From positions 186,001-250,000 of the forward strand of contig NZ_JAHKNI010000008.1 in assembly GCF_018860155.1 (NCBI RefSeq): a DNA stretch of 64,000 nt. Direction: 5' to 3'. Source of the stretch: Nocardia albiluteola (GTDB taxonomy: Bacteria > Actinomycetota > Actinomycetes > Mycobacteriales > Mycobacteriaceae). Made by a program: the position numbers and the translations under genes. Position 1 is the stretch's first letter; each line of letters opens with the position of its first letter. Positions 7,792-15,274 of this stretch are shown piece by piece. Below the pieces are notes generated by a model. That model did not search any database. It was not told the DNA's origin and saw nothing but the letters and a program-made list of their open reading frames with translations.

Positions 7792-8096
7792 TGAAGCGAA
7801 ACGGCCTGCGCACGACCACAACTGCCGATGGCAGGAAAATGGCGGACTGGCGGCTGATTCGCCACCGTCCGTGGATACAGCGCGTAATGCTGCTCGGCGA
7901 CTCCAGTCCCGCGGTCGAATGGCCCGGCAAACTACTACCCCTCGCGCAACCGGGGACCATCGTCTTCGCCGGGGACATTCGCTCGCTGGATCTCGCCGAC
8001 GCCCGTGAGGTGCTGCCACAGCATCAGGACCTGTGGAACGCTGTACAACACGAGTTCTGGACGACTCTGTTCGACACCAGTACAGCGTCGCAGTAG
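7791..8096 (+). CDS. Hypothetical protein, second of a coupled pair
   Basis: A 101-residue protein translationally coupled (TAATG) to the gene before it. It contains several Trp residues and a central hydrophobic segment (GTIVFAGDIRSLDLADAREVL), but no family I recognise. The sequence looks like a folded globular domain. Function unknown. Confidence 0.6.
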   Translation: MKRNGLRTTTTADGRKMADWRLIRHRPWIQRVMLLGDSSPAVEWPGKLLPLAQPGTIVFAGDIRSLDLADAREVLPQHQDLWNAVQHEFWTTLFDTSTASQ

Positions 8097-8324
8097 TTAC
8101 CTGCAGCCTCGGTGGCCGAGTGCGCTGACGATCAATCCAATACGCAGTAGCGGAGTGCACTGCTGCACACCAGCTTTCGAACACTCTACCGCTCACGCGC
8201 CGTCACGGATGCACAATGCCGAGTCCGGGACGGCCCGAGACTGAGCCACCCCGGCGAGTCGGGAGACTTTGATGTACCCCAGGTTCCGTGGAGTCGGGTT
8301 GCTGGACTCTAGGCCACGGGTTGG

Positions 8325-8528
8325 ATGGACTGCTGCATCTTCTCGTACGCCCGTGTGCTGTCACCAGCGACGACGTCGGCGCTACAGCAGTGCGTAGGTC
8401 GGCTCGACGGTGCCGGGGTGGTGGTGCTGTGGGGGTTCCCAGCATCGGGCAAGACCACTGCCGCGCGGGTGCTGGCGGCGACGGCCAATGCGATCATGCA
8501 CGCGGCGTTGAGCGAGGCGGACCTGTAA
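8325..8528 (+). pseudogene. Short P-loop fragment
   Basis: A 67-codon frame whose middle reads VVVLWGFPASGKTTAARVLA, a good Walker A motif (GxxxxGKT) after a hydrophobic strand. Codon choice (strong G/C in third positions) looks coding. It ends soon after, without Walker B, so it looks like the head of an ATPase cut short. No ribosome site is obvious before the ATG. It could also be a small expressed protein. The rest of 8097-8669 holds no gene I can support. Confidence 0.35.
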
Positions 8529-8669
8529 CCGCGGCAAATTCGCTGGCCCGCAGCGCATTCGGCCCCCTCGCGCGGTCCGCCCGGTGCGGCGGTGACGGCC
8601 CGTATTAAGGTCGGTGGCGCACCGCGACGACGGCCGGCAGCTCCGGCCCCCGACCGTGAAGGAAAACCT

Positions 8670-9071
8670 ATGCGCCGCACCGTGATGGCCGTGACTACCC
8701 TGGCCGCCGCCCTCGCCTGTGGCGCGTGCGGGTCGTCGGGGGGATCGCACGGCTCCACCGCGGCCCCGAGTTCGGCGGCGACCAGTTCGGCGGCCGCGCC
8801 GAGCTCCGCGCAGTCCGCGGGGGAGCAGTGCGGGTCCCAGGCGTGGCCGCAGAAGCTGCCGGACTTCCGCGGAAAGCCCCTCGGCGACACGGTGGTCGGC
8901 GCGGCCCTGTGCTACGACATCACCTCGATCACCGCCGCCGACGGCACCGACGTCATGCACGATGCGAAGGCGATGACGAAACCGTGGACGGTGACGGCGG
9001 AGACGCCCGCGCCGGGCACCTCGGTTACCGCACAGACACCGATTGTGCTGAAAGTGTCAGCGGCACACTAG
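8670..9071 (+). CDS. Secreted or lipid-anchored protein with a PASTA-like domain
   Basis: 133 residues. It opens with a signal peptide (MRRTVMAVTTLAAALACGAC), where a Cys near residue 17 or 20 could be lipidated, though the lipobox is weak. A Ser/Ala-rich linker follows, then a domain starting PDFRGKPLGDTV and ending TVTAETPAPGTSVTAQTPIV, the layout of a single PASTA domain. PASTA domains bind cell-wall muropeptides or act as spacers. ATG 8670 is preceded by AAGGAAAA. The gene converges on the aldo/keto reductase. Confidence 0.75.
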   Translation: MRRTVMAVTTLAAALACGACGSSGGSHGSTAAPSSAATSSAAAPSSAQSAGEQCGSQAWPQKLPDFRGKPLGDTVVGAALCYDITSITAADGTDVMHDAKAMTKPWTVTAETPAPGTSVTAQTPIVLKVSAAH

Positions 9072-9085
9072 GACACACCGCCGCG

Positions 9086-10060
9086 CTACTTTCCGACGTT
9101 CCGCGCGAACTGCTCGGGGTAGCGGGCGCCCGCGACGTCCTTGGCCGCCTCCTCGATCCGGGCGAGATCCGCCGCGGTGAGGGTGATCTCGGCCGCGGCA
9201 ATGTTCTGCTCGAGGTAGGTGCGGCGCTTGGTGCCCGGAATCGGGACGACGTCCTCGCCGCGGCTCTGCACCCAGGCCAGCGCCAGCTGCCCCGCCGTCA
9301 GGCCCTTCTCGTCGGCGAGTGTGCGCAGCTCGGTGACGATGGCCAGATTGCGCTCGAAGTTGTCGTCGGCGAAGCGGGGCATGGCACGGCGCATGTCGTC
9401 GCCGGGCAGATCCGCGGGCGAGGTGATGGTTCCGGTGAGCATCCCCCGCCCCAGCGGGGAGAATGGCACGATGCCGATGCCCAGCTCGCGGCATGTCGGC
9501 AGCACCTCGTCCTCGATGCCGCGGGTCCACAGCGACCATTCGCTCTGCAGCGCTGTCACCGGGTACACCGCGTGGGCGCGCCGGATCGTCTCCGCCGACG
9601 CTTCGGAGATGCCGGCGTAGCGGATCTTGCCCGCGGCTGCCAGCTCTGCCAGCGCGCCCCAGGTCTCCTCGATCGGGACGTTCGGGTCGACGCGGTGCTG
9701 GTAGTACAGGTCGATGTGATCGACGCCGAGCCGGGCCAGCGACCGGTCGCAGCACTGCTTGACGTATGCGGCGTCGCCGCGGGCCCGCTGGCCGGTCTCG
9801 TCGAACACGATGCCGAACTTGGTAGCAAGCACCACCTGATCACGGCGCCCCGCGATGGCCCGGCCCACGAGCTTCTCGTTCGTCTCCGGGCCGTAGACGT
9901 CGGCGGTGTCGAGCAGGGTGACCCCGAGATCGAGCGCCCGGTGAATCGTCGCGATCGACTCGTCGTCGTTGTCACGCACCCCGTAGGCATGACTCATGCC
10001 CATGCAACCCAGCCCCTGCGCGCCGACGGTCAGCTCGCCGAGCTTCCTGGTCGCGATCAT
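9086..10060 (-). CDS. Aldo/keto reductase
   Basis: A 324-residue NADPH-dependent oxidoreductase of the AKR family. The catalytic set is visible: Asp51 and Tyr56 in LLDTADVYG, Lys81 in ATKFG and a His in YYQHRVD. The C-terminal cofactor motif IPGTKRRTYLEQN is intact. GGGAGGG lies just before the ATG. Immediately upstream is a 22-bp palindromic promoter of the MerR/SoxR type, so expression is probably induced by a signal such as redox or electrophile stress. Substrate unknown. Confidence 0.9.
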   Translation of the reverse strand: MIATRKLGELTVGAQGLGCMGMSHAYGVRDNDDESIATIHRALDLGVTLLDTADVYGPETNEKLVGRAIAGRRDQVVLATKFGIVFDETGQRARGDAAYVKQCCDRSLARLGVDHIDLYYQHRVDPNVPIEETWGALAELAAAGKIRYAGISEASAETIRRAHAVYPVTALQSEWSLWTRGIEDEVLPTCRELGIGIVPFSPLGRGMLTGTITSPADLPGDDMRRAMPRFADDNFERNLAIVTELRTLADEKGLTAGQLALAWVQSRGEDVVPIPGTKRRTYLEQNIAAAEITLTAADLARIEEAAKDVAGARYPEQFARNVGK

Positions 10061-10114
10061 GGAACCCTCCCTAACGCCGCAATTCGAGGGCGGGCCGCGC
10101 CCGCCGGATCCGAC

Positions 10115-10141
10115 GCTACGACCTGGAGTGCACTCCAGGTC
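10115..10141 (-). promoter_or_regulatory. MerR-type palindromic promoter of the aldo/keto reductase
   Basis: A perfect 22-bp palindrome (half site GACCTGGAGTG, 10120-10141) lies ~60 bases before the reductase start. Read on the minus strand, TTGACC is followed by 19 bases and TAGCGT. A 19-bp spacer with the palindrome between -35 and -10 is the classic MerR-family arrangement. No MerR gene is in the window; the adjacent regulator is MarR-type. Confidence 0.7.
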
Positions 10142-10149
10142 AAGCCGGG

Positions 10150-10587
10150 CTACTCGTCGAGCAGGTCCACGACCTTGGTGAGAGTGGTTGCCAGGGAGCG
10201 GCGTTCGTCGTCGTCGAGGGTGTCCAGTGCCTGGGCGAAGCGCTGGATGCGCGCGGAGGTGAGGCCGTTGACCAGATCGGTGGCGGGTGCGGTCGCGGAC
10301 AGGACCTGGGCCCGGCCGTCGATCGGATCGGGGCTGCGCTCGACGTATCCGGCCTTCTCGAGCACCGTGACGATGCGCGACATCGTCGGCGCGCTGACAC
10401 GTTCGATGCCGGCCAGATCGCCCAGCCGCATCGGCCCCGAGCGCACCAGGGTGGCCAGCGCCGCCGCCGAGCCCGTGCTGAGCGAGCCGAGATCCCCGGC
10501 GCGGCGCAGCAGTCTGGTGATCCGGCCGACGGCCACGTAGATGTCCGCGGCCTCGGCGAGGCGATCGGCGCTGCGCTGCTGCATCAT
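10150..10587 (-). CDS. MarR-family transcriptional regulator
   Basis: 145 residues with the MarR winged-helix layout: a dimerising N-terminal helix, the recognition region LGDLAGIERVSAPTMSRIVTVLEKAGYVERSPDPIDGRAQVLSAT (shown here only as a guide to residues ~55-100), and C-terminal helices. The wing has the usual D-x-R (PIDGRAQ). GAGGAGA precedes the start. It lies downstream of the MFS transporter on the same strand but behind a strong terminator, so it has its own transcript. A MarR-like palindrome in the transporter promoter is a candidate target. Confidence 0.85.
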   Translation of the reverse strand: MMQQRSADRLAEAADIYVAVGRITRLLRRAGDLGSLSTGSAAALATLVRSGPMRLGDLAGIERVSAPTMSRIVTVLEKAGYVERSPDPIDGRAQVLSATAPATDLVNGLTSARIQRFAQALDTLDDDERRSLATTLTKVVDLLDE

Positions 10588-10723
10588 CGGGTGCTGTCTC
10601 CTCGCTGAATCATCCGGCCAATCGGTCCCCGTGCGGCATCGTCCTTGGCAGCAAGTATGCCCGCCGTGGCATCGGTCCGGCGCCGTGGCCCGGTGGTGTC
10701 TCGTTCCGGCTACCGGGGGATCT

Positions 10724-10768
10724 CACGAACCTGGGCGGCGGCCGTTCGTGCCGCCGCCCAGGTTCGTG
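10724..10768 (-). terminator. Strong intrinsic terminator after the MFS gene
   Basis: An 18-bp perfect inverted repeat (arm CACGAACCTGGGCGGCGG, loop of nine bases) lies 14 bases after the transporter stop. It separates the transporter from the MarR gene. Confidence 0.85.
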
Positions 10769-10782
10769 GTTCGGGTGTTCTG

Positions 10783-13569
10783 TTATTCGGTGTCGGCGGC
10801 GTGCCGGGCGGTGAGGCCGTTTCCGTTGTGGCCGTTGCCGTTCACCTGATTGCCGTGCGAGCCGTGACCGTGCAGGCCGTTGCCCACGGCGGCGCTGTGC
10901 ACGCCGTTGCCGTTGTACCCGTTGCCGTTCGGTTCGTGCGCGCCCTCGTACCCGAGCCGCAGATCGTGCCCGATCTGGCCGCCCGCGACGACGACCCGGC
11001 TCGTCACCGGCGGGTAGCCGCTGGCCACGACCGTGTAATTGCCCTCGGACAGACCACTCACCCGGTACCGGCCGTCCTCGTCGGTGCGGGCGGAACCCAG
11101 CACCGCGCCGCTGGCGTCGTGCACGACGACCTGCGCATCGGCCACGGCCCGCCCGCCGGCCCCGCGGATCGTGCCGGTGAGCACCGCCATCGGGGCCAGC
11201 TCGATGTCGTGCCGGAGCTGTCCGCTGTCGGGCACCGTCAGGGTGATGGCGCTCGGCCGCATGTGTTCGGCCACGGCGACCAGCGTGTACACGCCCGACA
11301 CCACGCCCTGGCAGCTGTAGCCGCCGTCGGCGCCGGAGACCGCGGCTCCCACGACCTCGCCGCGCATATCGGTGAGGGTGATGGTGGCGTCGGCCACCGG
11401 GCGGGTGTCCACGGTGTGCACGATGCCCGACAGCTCGCCCGAGCCCTGCAACGGGATGTCCAGGCGCTGGGGGTGGCCGGCGACCACGAGGTTGACCGCC
11501 GCGGGCTGATGACCGCCCGCCGAGACGATCAGCACGTAGCTGCCCGGCGCGGGCGGCTCCAGGACGAAGTCGCCGGTGATGCTGCCGCCCGCCCGCGAAA
11601 CCTGGTGTCCGCGTTGGTCGATCAGCGTCAGTGCCGCCCCGGGGACGGCGCTGCCGTCCGCGTGGGTGATCCGGCCGCTGACCGTGCGTCCCTCCGCGGC
11701 CAGTGGCCGGACGGTCGGCGCGGGCAGGCGGGTGGTCGCCGCGGCGGCGTTGGCCGTGCCGGTGTTCGCGGTGGCGGCGACCAGCGTGCGGTCGATGTCG
11801 TCGCCCATACCCTCGCGGGTGGCCTCGGCGAGCTCGGCCGCCTCGTCCGCGACGTAGTCGCTCTTGGCGAACCAGGATGCGATCGAGCCCAGCAACATCA
11901 TCACCGCGGCGGCGATGAAGACCGCGACCAGCCCGGTGTGGAACGGACCGGAGATCAGGTGCGGGAAGAACGACTGCCCGGTGATGGTGTCGCCGTTGAC
12001 GCCGGGGGCATTGAGGATCTTCGGTCCCAGCAGCTCCTTGAACGGGTTGTACCCGAGGAAGGTGGCGAACAGGCTGCCGACGGGCGGCATGTTCGCCAGC
12101 TGGCTCGCGGCCTCGCCGGGCACGCCCTGCGCGAGCAGGCCCGAATTCATCGCTCCGGGAAGGGTGTTGGACAGCCCGGCGATCATCAGGGAGAAAAACA
12201 CGCCGATCGACAGCGCCATGCCGCCGTTCATCAGCGTCCCGCGCATGCCCGAGGCGACGCCGCGCTGCGAGGCCGGGACCGCGGACATGATCTCGGCGGT
12301 GTTGGGCGAGGTGAAGATGCCCGTGCCGAGGCCGTTGAGCAGGATGACGACCGCGAAGACCCAGTAGTTGAAGTCGACCGGCAGAATCACCAGCAGCACG
12401 AAGGTGATCGCGGCCAGCAGTAGGCCACCCGCGGCGAAGACGCGCCCGCCGTACCGGTCCGACAGCCAGCCAGAGACCGGGCCCGCGACAAGGAAGCCGA
12501 TGGTCAGCGGCAGCATGTAGATGCCCGCCCACAGCGGGGTGTCCTCGAAGTTGAAGCCGTGCAACGGAAGCCAGATGCCCTGCAGCCAGATGATGAGCAT
12601 GAACTGCATGCCGCCGCGGCTGACGGAGGCCATCAGGCTCGCGAAGTTGCCCAGCGCGAAGGTCTTGTTGCGGAACAGCTTCATGTTGAACATGGGCTGC
12701 TTGGAGTAGATCTCGATGAAGCAGAACGCGATCAGCACCACGATTCCGCCGATCACCGCGCTCAGCACCCACGGGTTCGTCCAGCCGGTCTTGGAGTTGC
12801 CGTAGGGCTGGATGCCGTAGTTGATTCCGGTCAGCAGGGCCGTGAGGCCCACCGCGAACGCGACGGTGCCGGGGATGTCGATCGAGCCGGGCGTGCGCTG
12901 GCCGTTGTCGTGCAGGGAGCGGTAGGACCAGATGGTGCCGATGATGCCGAACGGCACGCTGACCCAGAACACCGCCTTCCAGTCCCATTCGGCCAGCAGG
13001 CCGCCGACGAGCAGGCCGATGAACGAACCGGCAACGGCGGCAACGGAGTTGATGCCCAGCGCGACGCCGCGCTGTTTGGCCGGGAAGGCGTCGGTGAGGA
13101 TGGCCGCGGAGTTGGCCATGAGCATCGCGCCACCGACGCCCTGGATGACGCGCCAGGCGATGAGCCATATCGCGCCGCCCCCGACGTCGAACGGGTCGAA
13201 TGAGAGCGCTATCGCGGAGACCGTGAAGACGACGAAGCCGGCGTTGTAGATCTTCACGCGGCCGTACATGTCGCCGAGGCGGCCGAACATGACCACGAGT
13301 ACCGCGGAGGTGAGCAGGAAGCCCATCAGCAGCCACAGCAGGTAGCTGACGTTGGCGGGCTCGAGCGGGTTGAGGTGGATGCCCCGGAAGATCGCGGGCA
13401 GCGAGATGATCACGATCGAGGAGTTGATGGTGACCATCAGCATCCCGAGCGTGGTGTTCGACAGCGCCACCCACTTGTAATGCGGGTGATCGCGGTCGAC
13501 GCGCAGGCGCCGGCGGATCGTCTGGACGTCACCGACGTCCAGGTCGGCGGGTGTTTGTGCGGAAGCCAA
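10783..13569 (-). CDS. MFS drug-efflux-type transporter with C-terminal beta-sandwich repeat tail
   Basis: 928 residues. The first ~570 are a 14-helix DHA2-type MFS transporter; motif A reads FGRLGDMYGRVKIYN, and the first helix follows HPHYKWVALSNTTLG. Residues ~620-870 hold three carboxypeptidase-regulatory/CnaB-like domains, each with a GRVxxADGxxVPGA-type strand and a G.Y.V/GSYVLIVSAGG-type ending. The last ~50 residues are a His/Asn/Gly-rich low-complexity tail (NGNGYNGNG). The start is TTG 13569, six bases after GGGGAGAGG; an upstream TTG at 13614 lies within the promoter palindrome. The transported compound is unknown. Confidence 0.85.
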   Translation of the reverse strand: MASAQTPADLDVGDVQTIRRRLRVDRDHPHYKWVALSNTTLGMLMVTINSSIVIISLPAIFRGIHLNPLEPANVSYLLWLLMGFLLTSAVLVVMFGRLGDMYGRVKIYNAGFVVFTVSAIALSFDPFDVGGGAIWLIAWRVIQGVGGAMLMANSAAILTDAFPAKQRGVALGINSVAAVAGSFIGLLVGGLLAEWDWKAVFWVSVPFGIIGTIWSYRSLHDNGQRTPGSIDIPGTVAFAVGLTALLTGINYGIQPYGNSKTGWTNPWVLSAVIGGIVVLIAFCFIEIYSKQPMFNMKLFRNKTFALGNFASLMASVSRGGMQFMLIIWLQGIWLPLHGFNFEDTPLWAGIYMLPLTIGFLVAGPVSGWLSDRYGGRVFAAGGLLLAAITFVLLVILPVDFNYWVFAVVILLNGLGTGIFTSPNTAEIMSAVPASQRGVASGMRGTLMNGGMALSIGVFFSLMIAGLSNTLPGAMNSGLLAQGVPGEAASQLANMPPVGSLFATFLGYNPFKELLGPKILNAPGVNGDTITGQSFFPHLISGPFHTGLVAVFIAAAVMMLLGSIASWFAKSDYVADEAAELAEATREGMGDDIDRTLVAATANTGTANAAAATTRLPAPTVRPLAAEGRTVSGRITHADGSAVPGAALTLIDQRGHQVSRAGGSITGDFVLEPPAPGSYVLIVSAGGHQPAAVNLVVAGHPQRLDIPLQGSGELSGIVHTVDTRPVADATITLTDMRGEVVGAAVSGADGGYSCQGVVSGVYTLVAVAEHMRPSAITLTVPDSGQLRHDIELAPMAVLTGTIRGAGGRAVADAQVVVHDASGAVLGSARTDEDGRYRVSGLSEGNYTVVASGYPPVTSRVVVAGGQIGHDLRLGYEGAHEPNGNGYNGNGVHSAAVGNGLHGHGSHGNQVNGNGHNGNGLTARHAADTE

Positions 13570-13616
13570 GGTCCCTCTCCCCGAAGTACGCGATCTGAAC
13601 AATGCTTGATCCAATA

Positions 13617-13636
13617 TAGTTGCAATATGCTAACTA
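13617..13636. promoter_or_regulatory. Probable MarR-type operator before the MFS gene
   Basis: An imperfect 20-bp palindrome, TAGTTGCAATATGCTAACTA, lies ~50 bases before the transporter start. It is AT-rich in GC-rich DNA and matches the TAGTTnnnnT half-site style of MarR sites. The MarR gene beyond the transporter is the obvious candidate. Confidence 0.5.
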
Positions 13637-13796
13637 ACTAAATCCTGGGGATGGGGAATTTGTCACATCGCGGGCGGGAATACGCGCGGGCGTGTTAGCC
13701 GGTCCACGAGAGCGCTCTGGACGCCGCGATCCTGCCCACCCCGAATAGGGGGTCGGCGCCGGGAATAGCGTCGAGGTGCACCGCGTTGGCGCGGGC

Positions 13797-14714
13797 ATGG
13801 GCTATGCGATCTCGATTCCGCAGTTCTACGCCGACGGTGAATTCGATCCCGACGCGTTCCGTGCCAGGATGCAACGCATCGAGGAGCTGGGTTTCGACAG
13901 CGCCTGGGCGCAGGAGCAGGTGCTGACGATGGCGCAGATGCCGCAGCTGGGCGCCATCGAGACCATGACCTTCGCCGCGGCAGCCACCTCCCGGATTCGG
14001 GTGGGGTGTTCGGTGTTCGTGAGCTCGCTGCACAATCCGGTGCATCTGGCGCGGTCGCTGAGCACGCTGGATCAGCTCTCGCGCGGGCGCCTGGACGTGG
14101 GTGTGGGGTACGGCGGCAAGGGCCGGATGCTGTCCGCGTTCGGCATCGAGGCCGAGGGGCTGCTGACGCGGTTCACCGAGGGTGTCGAGGTGATGCGGGC
14201 GCTGTGGAGCGAGCCGAGCGTGAGCTTCGAGGGGCGGTTCTGGCAGTTGCAGGGGGCGCGTATGGAACCCAAGCCCTTCCAGAAGCCCGGTCCGCCGGTC
14301 TGGTTCGGCGGCGGGCACGCCAAGGCGCTGCGCCGGGCGGCACGGCTGGGCGACGGCTTCTTCGGCGCGGGATCGACCACCACCGAGGCCTTCGCCGAGC
14401 AGGTGCGGACCCTGCGCACGGAAGTGGCCGCCGCCGGTCGCGATCCGGAGACGTATCCGATCGCCAAACGGGTGTACGTCGTCATCGACGACGACGCGGC
14501 CCGGGCGCGCGCCCTGGTCGAGCAGAACCTCGAGAAGCTGTACGGCTCACCGGCATTCGCGCCGGTCGCGGTGGCGGGCACGCCGTCGGATGTGGTCGCG
14601 GGCGTGCGGAGCGTGATCGATGCCGGGGCCGAGCTGGTGCTGTTCACCCCGATGGTCGAGGACCCCGAGCAGGCCGAACGCATTGCCGCCGAGGTGATTC
14701 CGCAACTGGGCTGA
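13797..14714 (+). CDS. Luciferase-like (LLM) F420/flavin-dependent oxidoreductase
   Basis: A 305-residue TIM-barrel enzyme of the bacterial-luciferase superfamily. Typical blocks are present: EELGFDSAWAQEQ near the N-terminus, SRGRLDVGVGYGGKG, the KPGPPVWFGGG strand and the terminal GTPSDVVAGVRSVIDAGAELVLF. Many actinobacterial members use F420; the cofactor here is inferred. The start MGYAISIPQ is chosen from homology; a GTG at 13776 is in frame. Substrate unknown. Confidence 0.88.
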   Translation: MGYAISIPQFYADGEFDPDAFRARMQRIEELGFDSAWAQEQVLTMAQMPQLGAIETMTFAAAATSRIRVGCSVFVSSLHNPVHLARSLSTLDQLSRGRLDVGVGYGGKGRMLSAFGIEAEGLLTRFTEGVEVMRALWSEPSVSFEGRFWQLQGARMEPKPFQKPGPPVWFGGGHAKALRRAARLGDGFFGAGSTTTEAFAEQVRTLRTEVAAAGRDPETYPIAKRVYVVIDDDAARARALVEQNLEKLYGSPAFAPVAVAGTPSDVVAGVRSVIDAGAELVLFTPMVEDPEQAERIAAEVIPQLG

Positions 14715-14779
14715 TGTTTCGGCGGGTGGCGACCGTGCCGTTTGCCGCGGACGCCACCCGCGTTGGATGTGATGTCGAA

Positions 14780-15013
14780 TCACCCGGCCAGCGCGGCGGT
14801 CGCGCGTTCCTTCGCCGCCAGCGCCACCCGCAGGGCGGTGGCGAGCTCTTCCGGATCGATGCCCTCGAAGGCCGCATCGGTGCACTTGCGCGCATGGGCG
14901 TACAGCGCCGCGAAGTGCTCCATACCCCGCTCGGTCAGTTCCGCTGTGGCGGGGGCGTTTTCGCTGAGGTAGGCGACGTGCCCGGCCGCCGCTGCGCGCT
15001 CGAGCAGCCGCAA
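14780..15013 (-). pseudogene. Fragment of unknown gene, possibly a MarR C-terminal half
   Basis: A 77-codon frame with coding-like composition (ATAELTERGMEHFAALYAHARK). The LTERG-H-x pattern resembles the end of MarR-type regulators. There is an in-frame stop ~100 bases upstream and only a TTG to start from, so the DNA-binding part appears lost. It lies just beyond the lanthipeptide locus terminator. Low certainty. Confidence 0.35.
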
Positions 15014-15050
15014 CGTGTCCGGTTGCGGCCGCCGGCAGGAATCGATCGGA

Positions 15051-15083
15051 TCTGCCCGCCGCCCAGGGGCAGTGGCGGGCAGA
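15051..15083 (-). terminator. Terminator after the lanthipeptide precursor
   Basis: A 10-bp perfect inverted repeat (arm TCTGCCCGCC, 13-base loop) starts 21 bases after the precursor stop. It marks the end of the synthetase-precursor transcript. Confidence 0.65.
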
Positions 15084-15103
15084 CCGTGGGCGGAGTGTCG
15101 GGA

Positions 15104-15268
15104 TCAGATCTCCGGGCGCGTGTGCGTCCACTGACCGACACCGCAGACGCAGTAGGACACTGCCGCGCTGTAGTCCACCTCGATGTCGATCGGGCCGGTC
15201 GTGGGCATCCGCTGCAGATCCAAGATGTCGGTGGTGGCCGCATCGATCTCAATGATGTTGGTGGGCAT
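15104..15268 (-). CDS. lanA: Lanthipeptide precursor peptide (54 residues)
   Basis: A small acidic peptide directly after the lanthipeptide synthetase. The leader (residues ~1-24) contains DILDLQ (14-19), the ILxLQ-type recognition motif of class III leaders. The C-terminal core holds Ser34, Ser38, Cys40, Cys42, Thr48 and Thr50, in the segment SAAVSYCVCGVGQWTHT. Two Cys with upstream Ser could form two lanthionine rings; the Ser-x3-Ser-x1-Cys spacing is not the usual labionin pattern. A near-perfect ribosome site (GAGGAGG) overlaps the synthetase stop, which implies high, coupled translation. The core does not match venezuelin, SapB or labyrinthopeptin as I remember them. Confidence 0.8.
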   Translation of the reverse strand: MPTNIIEIDAATTDILDLQRMPTTGPIDIEVDYSAAVSYCVCGVGQWTHTRPEI

Positions 15269-15274
15269 GGTGAT

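Noticed and set aside
10610..13474. A 954-codon open frame on the minus strand
   Set aside because: It is the out-of-phase shadow of the MFS transporter; composition is Arg/Gly/His-rich with no motif.
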